Assembly: GCF_030816505.1 (NCBI RefSeq)
Contig: NZ_JAUSYB010000001.1
Coordinates: 2,480,001-2,544,000 of the forward strand
Length of the DNA: 64,000 nt
Origin: Microbacterium sp. W4I20
Lineage (GTDB): Bacteria; Actinomycetota; Actinomycetes; Actinomycetales; Microbacteriaceae
Reading direction: 5' to 3'
A program made the translations under genes and the position numbers. Shown here piece after piece: positions 55,624 to 63,518 of the stretch (within the stretch, counting starts at the first letter, position 1; each line of letters opens with the position of its first letter). Under the pieces are notes generated by a model. The model worked only from the letters and a program-made list of their open reading frames with translations. It was not told the origin of the DNA and did not search any database.

Positions 55624-56613
55624 TCAGAACCCCTCCGCCTCCCGGGGCGTGTACGCGCTCTCGAGCTGCTTCAGCTCGAGATCATCGAGACGGATGCCGA
55701 CGGCGGCGACCGCATCCTCGATGTGCTCCGCCTTCGTGGCGCCGACGATCGGTGCGGTGACGGCCGACTGCTGTGCGACCCAGGCGAGCGCGATCTGCGC
55801 GCGCGAGACTCCGCGTTCGGCGGCGACGCGGGCGACGGCCTCGACGATCTCGCGGTTGGAGTCCTCCTCGCGACGGTACAGGGTCGCGCCGAACTCGTCG
55901 GTCGCGGTGCGCGCGGTGGTCTCGTCCCAGTCGCGGGTCACGCGTCCGCGCGCGAGCGGTGACCACGGCAGCACTCCGACTCCGGAGTCGAGGCAGAACG
56001 GATGCATCTCACGCTCCTCCTCGCGCTGCAGCAGGTTGTATTGATCCTGCATCGAGACGAACGGTGTCCATCCGTTCTGCACGGCAACATGCTGCGCCTT
56101 CGCGAACTGCCACGTCCACATCGACGAGGCTCCGATGTAGCGGGCCTTGCCCGAGCGGACGATGTCGTGGAGGGCTTCCATCGTCTCCTCGACCGGCGTC
56201 TCCGGGTCCCAGCGGTGGATCTGGTACAGGTCGACGTAGTCGGTGCCCAGGCGGCGCAGGCTGGCGTCGATCCCGGAGAGGATGTGCGCACGGCTGAGAC
56301 CGGCCTGATTCGCGCCGGGACCCATGCGGCCGTGGACCTTCGTGGCGATGACGACCTGGTCGCGCTGCGCGAAGTCGGCGAGCGCGCGCCCGACGAACTC
56401 CTCGCTCGTGCCGTCGGAGTACACGTCGGCGGTGTCGAACGTGGTGATGCCGGCTTCGAGGGCCTGGCGGATGAGCGGCCTGCTGGTCTCCTCGTCGAGC
56501 GACCAGCGGTGCGTGCCGCGGTCGGGCGCGCCGAAGCTCATGCAGCCGAGGACCACGGGCGAGATCCGGAGGCCGGAGTTCCCCAGCCGTACGTTGTCTG
56601 TCGTCTCCAGCAT
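55624..56613 (-). CDS. Aldo/keto reductase
   Basis: 329 residues. Catalytic tetrad visible: D in TFDTADVYSDGTSE (with the Tyr), K in ATKVHGR and H in YQIHRWD. The YajO/YhdN-like subgroup is suggested by the SPLARGRVTRDWD stretch. NADPH-dependent reduction of carbonyls; substrate unknown. Confidence 0.92.
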   Translation of the reverse strand: MLETTDNVRLGNSGLRISPVVLGCMSFGAPDRGTHRWSLDEETSRPLIRQALEAGITTFDTADVYSDGTSEEFVGRALADFAQRDQVVIATKVHGRMGPGANQAGLSRAHILSGIDASLRRLGTDYVDLYQIHRWDPETPVEETMEALHDIVRSGKARYIGASSMWTWQFAKAQHVAVQNGWTPFVSMQDQYNLLQREEEREMHPFCLDSGVGVLPWSPLARGRVTRDWDETTARTATDEFGATLYRREEDSNREIVEAVARVAAERGVSRAQIALAWVAQQSAVTAPIVGATKAEHIEDAVAAVGIRLDDLELKQLESAYTPREAEGF

Positions 56614-56671
56614 CCGTCGTCTCCCTCGTTCGTCGTCGCGATGTCGCGTCGACCCAGCCTCGCACACCCCC

Positions 56672-56753
56672 GCCGAGCCGCCCCTTTCTGTACGAGCCGC
56701 CCCCTTGAGTACGTACACAAAGGGGCGGGTCGCACACAAAGGGGCAGGTCGGC
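56672..56753. repeat. Four-unit palindrome centred on GTACGTAC
   Basis: Two direct copies of a unit like GAGCCGCCCCTTTCTGTAC (56675 and 56694) face two inverted copies (GTACACAAAGGGGCGGGTC from 56713 and CACAAAGGGGCAGGTCGGC from 56734). The centre is GTAC|GTAC at 56709-56716. It lies between the siderophore protein gene and the aldo/keto reductase gene. Confidence 0.8.
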
Positions 56754-56764
56754 AGAGAGGGCGA

Positions 56765-57565
56765 CTACTCGATCTGCCCGATCGGTTCGCGCTTCTCCGC
56801 CTGGAACTGGTCCTCGGCGCGGCCACGCGCCCAGTACGCCGAGATCGACAGGGACTCCCGCGGCACATCGCGCTCTTTCAGGAGCGCCCGCACGGCCTTG
56901 ATCGTTCCGCGCTCTCCGTGCGCGAAGACCTGCGGATGCCCGTCACCCCAGGGCAGTGCAGCGAGCGCGGCGAGGAGCTCCTCATCGGTCTCCGTCCAGC
57001 GGATGCTGACTCCCGCCGGCAGCTCGGGGAGGATGCGGTCCGCGTCGTCGGCGATCGAGAGCAGCACGTGGCCGACAGCGGCGGCATCCATCCGCTCGAT
57101 GGCGGAGGAGATGGCCGGCAGCGCCGTGTGGTCGCCGACGAGGAGGTGCCAGGGCGCCGCCGGGTCAGGCTGATAGCCGCCACCGGCACCGCTGACCACG
57201 AGGGTGTCGCCCGGTCGTGCACCGAGAGCCCACGGGCCGGCGATGCCCTCGTCGCCATGCACGACGAAGTCGATCACGAGACGCCGCTGCGCCGGATCGG
57301 CCGAGCGGATCGTGTAGGTGCGGGGCGTCGGCAGCTTTTCCGGGCTCTGCTCGCGCAGCAGCGCCAGATCGTACGGCGGGGTCAGACCGTGTCGCGGGTC
57401 GGCGAACAGGATCTTGACGTACTTGTCGGTGGAGTCGTTGTCTCGGAACGCGTCATACCCGTCACCACCCGCCGTGATCCGGATCAGGTCGGGGCTGACC
57501 TGTTCCACCTGCTGCACGGTGAGGACCGCCTGTTCGGCTGCCCTGCGCGGCTGTGCGTGCGTCAT
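56765..57565 (-). CDS. Siderophore-interacting FAD/NAD(P)H reductase (SIP)
   Basis: 266 residues from ATG 57565 (GGAG upstream). FAD-binding RTYTIRSAD, FVVHGDEGIAGPWA, and the C-terminal reductase part with VGDHTALPAI and the HGERGTIKAVRALL stretch of the ViuB/SIP family. Releases iron from ferric siderophores by reduction. No siderophore receptor gene is beside it. Confidence 0.93.
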   Translation of the reverse strand: MTHAQPRRAAEQAVLTVQQVEQVSPDLIRITAGGDGYDAFRDNDSTDKYVKILFADPRHGLTPPYDLALLREQSPEKLPTPRTYTIRSADPAQRRLVIDFVVHGDEGIAGPWALGARPGDTLVVSGAGGGYQPDPAAPWHLLVGDHTALPAISSAIERMDAAAVGHVLLSIADDADRILPELPAGVSIRWTETDEELLAALAALPWGDGHPQVFAHGERGTIKAVRALLKERDVPRESLSISAYWARGRAEDQFQAEKREPIGQIE

Positions 57566-57635
57566 CGCTTCTCCGGATTCGTCGGCGTCGGGGGTCCTCT
57601 CCAGTCTGCCGTCCGAAACGAAGGAGGGGGCCGCC

Positions 57636-58103
57636 CTAACGCCGCTGCAACTCCCGGAGTGCCTGCGTGACGAGCTCATGATCGTCGTCCGACGGGAGAC
57701 CCGAGACGGTCGCGACCGCGACGACGCCCACGCCGGTGACGCGCACGGGCACCGCTCCCCCGGCGACGGCGTATTCGGCCGGGTCGAGCCATCCGGGTTC
57801 GAACATGTCGCGTCCGCCGGCGGCGATGCGCGCCTCGAGCAGGGCGGTGCTCGTCTCGAAGCGGAAGGCGGTCGCCGCCTTCCGGCGCGCCCAGTCGTCG
57901 TTATCGGCCGTCGCGCCCGGCAGCGAGGCGTGGAACAGGATGCCGGATGCCGTCCGCACATCGATCGCGACGGGATGCCCCTCGGCGAGCGCGCGCTCGG
58001 CGATGGAGCTGCCGAGCCGCCAGGCGTCGGCGCGGTCGAATCGCGCCAGGTCGAGGGCGGAGTGCTCGGTTTCGAGCCGGGCGAGCCAGGTGTCTTCGGT
58101 CAC
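57636..58103 (-). CDS. UPF0303 heme-degrading-domain protein
   Basis: 155 residues from GTG 58103. Features of the HbpS/GlcG-like UPF0303 family: WRLGSSIAERAL, VAIDVRTASGILFHASLPG (about 45-63), WARRKAATAFRF and the glycine-rich AVAGGAVPVRV. Members bind heme or related ligands. It is followed by the iron-related SIP gene on the same strand, which makes a shared iron/heme role plausible. Confidence 0.85.
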   Translation of the reverse strand: MTEDTWLARLETEHSALDLARFDRADAWRLGSSIAERALAEGHPVAIDVRTASGILFHASLPGATADNDDWARRKAATAFRFETSTALLEARIAAGGRDMFEPGWLDPAEYAVAGGAVPVRVTGVGVVAVATVSGLPSDDDHELVTQALRELQRR

Positions 58104-58144
58104 CCTGTCACCCTACTGTCGCCGCCGACACCGGTGAAGGACGG

Positions 58145-58876
58145 TCACAGCACGTCGTCGATCACCTCGAGCGTGCGGGCCGGATCCTCCAGATGCATGT
58201 CGTGATGGATGCCGGCGAGGCGGCGGATCTGCCATCCCTCGCGCTCGAGGGCGGCGGCCATGGTGTCGGGCAGCACGGCAGGTGCGTCGTCGGACAGGAC
58301 GATGGTCGACGGCACGGCCGGCGGTGCAATGGCGACCGGGTGGAACGCGACCTCACGGAACACGCCCGTCGCCATCTTGGTGTCGAACTGCTGCTGGCTC
58401 TTCTTCATCAGTTCCCGGATGCTCGGGTCCAGGGCCGCGCGCTGCGGCGCACTGCTTCGCGCCTGCATCAGGCCCATGAAGCCCAGCGAGAGCGCCGGCA
58501 CCGCCCAGAACGCCCGACCCGCGAAACCCGTGGTCGGAAGGGTGAGGCCGAAGCCGGGGTCGAGGTAGATCGCATGCTCGGGCTGCAGACGCGCGACGGC
58601 CCGCACCAGCACCGCTCCCCCGAGCGAGTGCCCGACCACCGAGTGGAGGCCCTGCGGGAGCGCGTCGACCACGTCGCCGGCGAGCTCCTCGAGGGAGTAC
58701 GACGGCGCCCGGTCGCTCTCACCGTGTCCGCGGAGGTCGAGGGTCGTCACCGTGAAGCGGCCGGTGGCCAGCATCCGCTCGATCAGCGGCCGCCAGGTCG
58801 CGCTGGACGCACCGAGGCCGTGGATGAGTGCGACGTGGTGCTCGCCGGAGCCGGTCGTGCGGGAGTGGAGGCGCAT
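58145..58876 (-). CDS. Alpha/beta hydrolase
   Basis: 243 residues from ATG 58876 (GGAGA at 9-base spacing; ATG 58885 possible). Oxyanion LIHGLGASSATW, elbow GHSLGG, and a terminal HHDMHLED with the catalytic His; the acid is probably in VLSDDAPAVLP. Substrate unknown. The 169-base gap to the next gene marks the edge of the lower-GC block. Confidence 0.88.
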   Translation of the reverse strand: MRLHSRTTGSGEHHVALIHGLGASSATWRPLIERMLATGRFTVTTLDLRGHGESDRAPSYSLEELAGDVVDALPQGLHSVVGHSLGGAVLVRAVARLQPEHAIYLDPGFGLTLPTTGFAGRAFWAVPALSLGFMGLMQARSSAPQRAALDPSIRELMKKSQQQFDTKMATGVFREVAFHPVAIAPPAVPSTIVLSDDAPAVLPDTMAAALEREGWQIRRLAGIHHDMHLEDPARTLEVIDDVL

Positions 58877-59045
58877 GGGAGTCATTCTCCACGGGATCGC
58901 TCGAGGCGGATAGGCAGCGCTCGTAGTCACGCGCAGGTCATCGAAGAGCTGCTTTACGACGTGCACGTCCGCTGAAGCCGCTTCGTCGAGCAGGAGGGCT
59001 CCCTCAGAAACGTCGTCCCCGCGAGCGCGTTCAGCAGACAGCGGG

Positions 59046-60185
59046 TCATTCGTTCCTCTCCGGCTCGGAGTCGCTGTGCTCTCCAGATCGATCGTTGGTG
59101 GCGACCTCCTCGGGTTCCTTGTCCGCAGGGTGAACGGTAAGGAGCCAGAGTGGCAGCGTGGCGTTAGCGAAGTCGAAGTCGTGGGGAATCAGTGTGACGA
59201 GTGTGCCGGGCTCGACGTCGACGTCGAGAGCGAGCGGTCCCGATGCGTCAGAGGTGTTGTACTCGAACATCCGCGAGTACATCGACGCCAAGGTCCCGAG
59301 CAGCTCCTTCCCACCCTGGTGTATCTCGTCCGGGGTGAACTTGTAACGGATCTCGACGAGTTCGCCGTCGACGATCAGAGGGATCTCTTCTTCATTCCAC
59401 GAGCCGTAGAGCATGAAGAAGTGCAGGATGCGTCGCTCCTGCGGGTCCGTGATGGTCACTCCCCCCGCCAGCAGTTCAACTGACCCAACCTTGAATTGGA
59501 AGTTCCGTCTCCCGTCCTCGTCCTTCGGCCCCGGCGTGCTGGACACCCTGGGGTCGTGACGCATGACGAACTCGAGCGGGTACGCGGTGCCGACGTACTT
59601 GTCGCCCAAGAGATAGAGCTGGTTTCGGAGGATCGCGTTCTGAATGGTAATGCGCTTCCCACCGCCGGGACCATCCGTGAGGTCGTCGATATCGACCAGC
59701 AGCCACGTAGCCATTCGGGGGACGTAAAGGGCAAGGAATACCTCGGCGCCAAAGCGATCCCCGAACTCGCGCATGCGGGCGACTTCCGATTGGGTGAACT
59801 TGACCGGCATATCGAGCGAGTCCTCATTGCGAAGGGCGACGTTCTTCACGTCGACGAGCATCCGCTTGCCGGAGCGCAGATGGAGAAAGTAGTCCGGTGC
59901 CTTCACGCTGGCATCGGCGTAATAGATCTCTCCGGTGTCCACCATCGTCAGCAGGTCGCACTCGTCGAGTGCCGCGACCAGGGACGCGAAAAGAGCCTGG
60001 GCCCGCCACCCTGCCACCGTCGACGGCGTCTTCAAGTTGTCCGTCAAGTTGCTGCGTAGCTCGTCGACAAACGCCTCGATGCGAGCCGGGTCGCCCAGCG
60101 CTGACCCGTCCCCGGGATCATCGAGCCTGCGATAAAGGTCAACGCCGTCCATTGCCGCGTTCCGTGGCAGCTTCTTCAACACCAT
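59046..60185 (-). CDS. PD-(D/E)XK nuclease-like protein
   Basis: 379 residues, soluble. After a helical N terminus, GEIYYADASVKAPDYFLHL leads to RMLVDVKNV: P97-D98, then D112-V113-K114, which is the PD-(D/E)XK arrangement of restriction-like nucleases with the usual spacing. The following 260 residues match nothing I recognise, and the C-terminal tail is charged (SGEHSDSEPERNE). It is divergent from the TIR gene with 214 bases between. A defence role is inferred from the motif and the neighbours. Confidence 0.65.
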   Translation of the reverse strand: MVLKKLPRNAAMDGVDLYRRLDDPGDGSALGDPARIEAFVDELRSNLTDNLKTPSTVAGWRAQALFASLVAALDECDLLTMVDTGEIYYADASVKAPDYFLHLRSGKRMLVDVKNVALRNEDSLDMPVKFTQSEVARMREFGDRFGAEVFLALYVPRMATWLLVDIDDLTDGPGGGKRITIQNAILRNQLYLLGDKYVGTAYPLEFVMRHDPRVSSTPGPKDEDGRRNFQFKVGSVELLAGGVTITDPQERRILHFFMLYGSWNEEEIPLIVDGELVEIRYKFTPDEIHQGGKELLGTLASMYSRMFEYNTSDASGPLALDVDVEPGTLVTLIPHDFDFANATLPLWLLTVHPADKEPEEVATNDRSGEHSDSEPERNE

Positions 60186-60399
60186 GAGCTGACCCTACGG
60201 TCCGCCGTGCGCGTTCAAGGTATCCGAGGCGTAAGCAAGGACGGAGCCAGAGGTTTGAGCAGCCAGCAACGGCGGCGGCCCTTCGGCGCGGCGCAGTCGA
60301 GCGGTCGGTACACTCTGAGACGCATCACGCGCTGCCCGGAGGCGATTCTAGCGAGTCGTATCGCGGCCACTAGCGGGCTGCACGGCGCGGAGGGGAATT

Positions 60400-61221
60400 A
60401 TGCAGGTCTTCATCAGTTGGTCCGGCGATCAGACGAAGGCGTTGGGTCATGATCTCAAAGAGTTCATTGACACGACTTTCGCTGGGCACGTCGAGTCGTT
60501 CTTGTCGGACGCGAACATCGCGCCGGGTGAACGGTTCAATGACGTCATCAATGACAACCTCGAAAGCTCCATCATCGGGATTCTGCTGTTGACCCGCACG
60601 AATATGGCGGAGCCGTGGATCCTGTTCGAGGCCGGGGCGCTCGCCGGCAAGACAGGTCGTGGCAGCGTGGTGCCCCTGCTCGTAGACCTCGACCGGGGAG
60701 ACCTGCGTCCGCCGCTGAGTCAGTTCAACAACGTGTACGGCAGCGTCGAGGCTGACCTCCGTAAGCTCTGCGCGAGGCTCAACAAAGAGCTCGGCGGGAA
60801 GATTCATCCGGCGTCCTTCGATCTCCTCTTCGCGCAGGCCTGGCCGAAGCTGGCTGATGCCATCGCGACCGCGCAGACATTGACTCCAAAGGACACCGCA
60901 CTCCCGGAATCCCGTTCGACGGAAGAGATCCTCAACGAAATTCTCCTCGGCGTGAACGCGCTTGTCCGTGACGGTCGACCGTCATCGGGGCTCGATTCGT
61001 GGTCGACACGGGTGACCGCGAAGATGCGCGACAACGGTGATCTCAACCTGGACAAGGGCGACCGCGTCGCGCACAGCGATTTTGGAGACGGAACGGTCGT
61101 CGCCGTGACCGGCGAAGGTGCGAAGCGAATCGCACACGTGAAGTTTGACGAAGCCGGCTCCAAGAAGCTGTTGATCAAGGTCGCGCCCATCACCGTCATC
61201 AGCCCCGAGATCGAGAGTTAG
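60400..61221 (+). CDS. TIR-domain protein fused to a UvrD/PcrA-type Tudor domain
   Basis: 273 residues; GGAGGGG precedes ATG 60400. Residues 1-135 are a TIR domain: FISWSGD, DANIAPGERF and EPWILFEAGALAGK, with the putative NADase glutamate E77. A helical linker (about 140-215) leads to residues 218-265, GDRVAHSDFGDGTV to KKLLIKVAPI. This matches the C-terminal Tudor-like domain of UvrD/PcrA helicases, which contacts RNA polymerase. No helicase part is present. The pairing is unusual; likely an antiviral or abortive-infection effector. Confidence 0.85.
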   Translation: MQVFISWSGDQTKALGHDLKEFIDTTFAGHVESFLSDANIAPGERFNDVINDNLESSIIGILLLTRTNMAEPWILFEAGALAGKTGRGSVVPLLVDLDRGDLRPPLSQFNNVYGSVEADLRKLCARLNKELGGKIHPASFDLLFAQAWPKLADAIATAQTLTPKDTALPESRSTEEILNEILLGVNALVRDGRPSSGLDSWSTRVTAKMRDNGDLNLDKGDRVAHSDFGDGTVVAVTGEGAKRIAHVKFDEAGSKKLLIKVAPITVISPEIES

Positions 61222-61680
61222 ACGCGCAATGGTACGAGGGTTGCCCGCGGACAGCCTCTACCGCACGGTGGCCGGGCAACTCCGCTGAATCAGACCCCGA
61301 GCACAGAAATCGGGGTCATGGCCCCCATAGTGACTACTTCTTGAGCTTGCGCTTGGTCAGCCTCCGGTAGCCCACCGAGGCGGCCTTGCCGGAACACACG
61401 CCGCACTGCGTCCACCATGCGGGGCGTGCGCTTCAGCGGGCGAAGACTGCGTCGTCGATTTCGAGTTCGTGCTAGCGGCCCGCGCCGCTTCATATGAGAT
61501 GCGCACTCGGAGCGGTGAGCGATCCCTGAAACCCGGGTCGATGAGGACTTCCGTCGGACGCGCCGCGACGGGCTGTTATCTGGAGGTTAGGTGGTTAGCC
61601 CCGGAGCCACGGCTTGCGCCCCTGTAAAGCGCCCGGATCTTCTACGAAGACCCCGATTCTGCGTTCCACGATGAGTGCCC
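61222..61680. other. 459-base stretch without a convincing gene
   Basis: No frame here has both a ribosome site and a protein-like composition. One short minus-strand frame ending at about 61334 reads WWTQCGVCSGKAASVGYRR then LTKRKLKK, which could be the broken end of a small zinc-finger-like protein. The stretch may mark a past rearrangement in the defence region. Confidence 0.4.
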
Positions 61681-62010
61681 TCACGCACTTGTGGTCCGAG
61701 GCCCTGGCTTGTGGTCACTGAATCGAAGAACGTTGTCTCCGGGTACATTGCGATCCAAGACCGCGTCGCCGTTCGAACTCGTGCGCAACCGACGAAGCAT
61801 CGCACCTAGTTCGCCACCTTCGCATTCACAATTCAACACGAGGGCCTGCAAGAGCTCCGCTCGGGTCGTCCGCTCGCCAGCAGCCACGGCACGTTCTATC
61901 AAAGCATCTAGCCGCTGGTCCAGCGCGAGTGGGATTCGAAAACTCACTTGACGATCCTGACTCAACCGAAGCATTTCGCCTGCGTCGACCGAGTGTCGCT
62001 TCTCTGTCAT
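61681..62010 (-). CDS. Ribbon-helix-helix (CopG/Arc-like) DNA-binding protein
   Basis: 109 residues. RQVSFRIPLALDQRLDALIERA (about 20-41), then TTRAELLQALVLN, is the beta-strand/helix/helix pattern of RHH regulators. The C-terminal half has no clear function. It is divergent from the gene at 62038 with only 27 bases between the starts. Inverted repeats cover both starts, so it probably controls both. Confidence 0.72.
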   Translation of the reverse strand: MTEKRHSVDAGEMLRLSQDRQVSFRIPLALDQRLDALIERAVAAGERTTRAELLQALVLNCECEGGELGAMLRRLRTSSNGDAVLDRNVPGDNVLRFSDHKPGPRTTSA

Positions 62011-62060
62011 GTCCGACCCCGGCTCTACCTTAGATGTATGTCTGACAGAGGTATATCTAA
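62002..62060. promoter_or_regulatory. Shared symmetric control region of two divergent genes
   Basis: CTCTGTCA (62002-62009) and TGACAGAG (62043-62050) are perfect reverse complements, and TTAGAT (62030) and ATCTAA (62055) form a second inverted pair. The two pairs cover the start codons of the RHH gene (62010) and of the divergent gene (62038). Confidence 0.5.
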
Positions 62061-62493
62061 CCTCCTGACAACCATGATGGCTGCTGGGGGCGTCGCACGG
62101 CTAGATGCGCGAGACCATCATTTGATTCACGCGGCGCTTCGTCGCTTGCGTGAGACGGCGGATGGAGCAGCTGTTCTGGCCGCGTTCGGAGTATCCGAAA
62201 ACTGGCAGGCCGATCCGGAGGTGGGCATGCGAGTGCCGGGTGTGACCACCGCCCTGTGGGATGCCGTCCGTGACGGGCGGCTGCGCGTCGAAGACCAAAT
62301 CACCTCAGCCGACTTTGTCCTCGCTATCGGTGAGACTGCATCGGCGCGGCGCCGTCTCAGCCGCCTTCCGGCCGCTCAAGCCACGGCGATCTACCGGACC
62401 GCAACAGACTGGGCTTCCTCTTCGACTAAACGGAAGAACTCGGCCAGCGCAGCATCGTCTCCCACGGCGGTGCGCCGGGCGAACCGCGCGTAA
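62038..62493 (+). CDS. Small helical protein, unknown
   Basis: 151 residues from ATG 62038, with no ribosome site (possibly leaderless). The first 110 residues look like a real soluble helical protein (LDARDHHLIHAALRRLRE, DGAAVLAAFGV). The last 35 (SSSTKRKNSASAASS) overlap the convergent kinase gene by 103 bases and look like passive translation of it. The partner of the RHH gene by position; a toxin-antitoxin arrangement is possible but unproven. Confidence 0.5.
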   Translation: MSDRGISNLLTTMMAAGGVARLDARDHHLIHAALRRLRETADGAAVLAAFGVSENWQADPEVGMRVPGVTTALWDAVRDGRLRVEDQITSADFVLAIGETASARRRLSRLPAAQATAIYRTATDWASSSTKRKNSASAASSPTAVRRANRA

Positions 62494-63518
62494 CCGCGCC
62501 ATGTATTGCCCCCGTCTCGGCTCCACGAGGCTGACAGCTGCTGGTAGCCAGCGTTTCGCCCACCGAGATCTGCGGCAGTCACCTTCAGCAGTCGTTGGCG
62601 TGCTGCGCGTTCTCTCGGCGGCCAGACACCACACCATTCACCGTCGCCTACCTTCGCCCAATTGACATAGGTCAGCTTGTGAAGGGCGCGGAGCGCTTCA
62701 TCCGCTGTCTGGAACCGCTTCGCAAGGTCTGCGTGCATCAACTTTCGGACGAAACTGGCTACGGCCGGTCCCACCCACGGCCGAAATGACAGATGCGACG
62801 CCCCAATTGCTGGCTTACCCTCGCTCGCCCTGCGGTCGAGGGAGGCGTTGGCGAGAGCGTCGTAGTCGAGCGGCCCGTTCAACATCTCAAACAACGTGAG
62901 CCCCGTCGAATACAGGTCAGCACGCTCATCCACCTCGCCGCTGGCGTACTCGGGCGGCCGGTACAGGAGTGTGCCGCCGGCCGCAGCAGCAGTCCCTTTG
63001 ACAGGGTCTAACGCGGCAGCGCTGCCGAAGTCCCCAACGAAGCCTTCCGTTCGTGGCCCATTGAGCATGATGTTCCCCGGCTTGATGTCGCCGTGCACGT
63101 ACCTCTTGGTCGCGTGCAGGTACGCCAGCCCTTCGAGGATGCAAGCGGCGATGTCCAGGGCTGCCTTCGCAGCGAACTGGTGTCCATCTTGAAGGGCCGC
63201 GTGAATGCTCTCACCCTCGTAGTAGTCCGTCACGAACGTGAGCGCTTTCGTTGTCGCGGGATAATCCGCGTCCCACTGGGCGTCGCGAACCCGGATCAGT
63301 CGCTGGTGCTGAAGATCTTCCAACAACTTCGGCTCATTGGTGGCGACCGCGTTGGGCATACCAAGCATGCTGACGGTCTTCTGAACGAACAGCTTTCCGA
63401 AAACGGTGTGCCTATACAAGCGGGTGACGCCGGTGTTCCCCTCTTGAATGGTGCGCAAGAAAGAGTATGCCGCGGGCTGAAAGTCTTTGATCCGCGCGCT
63501 GTCCCCCAGGATCGCCAT
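62391..63518 (-). CDS. Ser/Thr protein kinase
   Basis: 375 residues, soluble, without a transmembrane helix or sensor domain. The catalytic set is complete: Lys47 (FVQKTV), HGDIKPGN with Asp144 and Asn149, DFG at 163-165, the RPPEY activation-loop end and DLYSTG. A short C-terminal part (about 285-375) has Trp-rich patches (NWAKVGDGEWCGVWPP). TAATG couples it to the RNase H-fold gene upstream, and both proteins begin MAILG. Confidence 0.9.
   Translation of the reverse strand: MAILGDSARIKDFQPAAYSFLRTIQEGNTGVTRLYRHTVFGKLFVQKTVSMLGMPNAVATNEPKLLEDLQHQRLIRVRDAQWDADYPATTKALTFVTDYYEGESIHAALQDGHQFAAKAALDIAACILEGLAYLHATKRYVHGDIKPGNIMLNGPRTEGFVGDFGSAAALDPVKGTAAAAGGTLLYRPPEYASGEVDERADLYSTGLTLFEMLNGPLDYDALANASLDRRASEGKPAIGASHLSFRPWVGPAVASFVRKLMHADLAKRFQTADEALRALHKLTYVNWAKVGDGEWCGVWPPRERAARQRLLKVTAADLGGRNAGYQQLSASWSRDGGNTWRGYARFARRTAVGDDAALAEFFRLVEEEAQSVAVR

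Noticed and set aside
61290..61493. 67-residue minus-strand frame in the gene-free stretch
   Set aside because: Arg-rich, no ribosome site, no motif; a neighbouring frame (CGVC) looks equally likely to be a remnant. Neither is a supportable gene.
61818..61832. CATTCACAATTCAAC inside the RHH gene, like an arm of the 23.4 kb hairpins
   Set aside because: Only half an arm, no inverted partner nearby, and it codes for a plausible part of the protein; probably chance.
62038..62493. RHH gene plus divergent gene called as a toxin-antitoxin pair
   Set aside because: TA pairs are usually co-directional and the partner has no recognisable toxin fold; retained only as a possibility.
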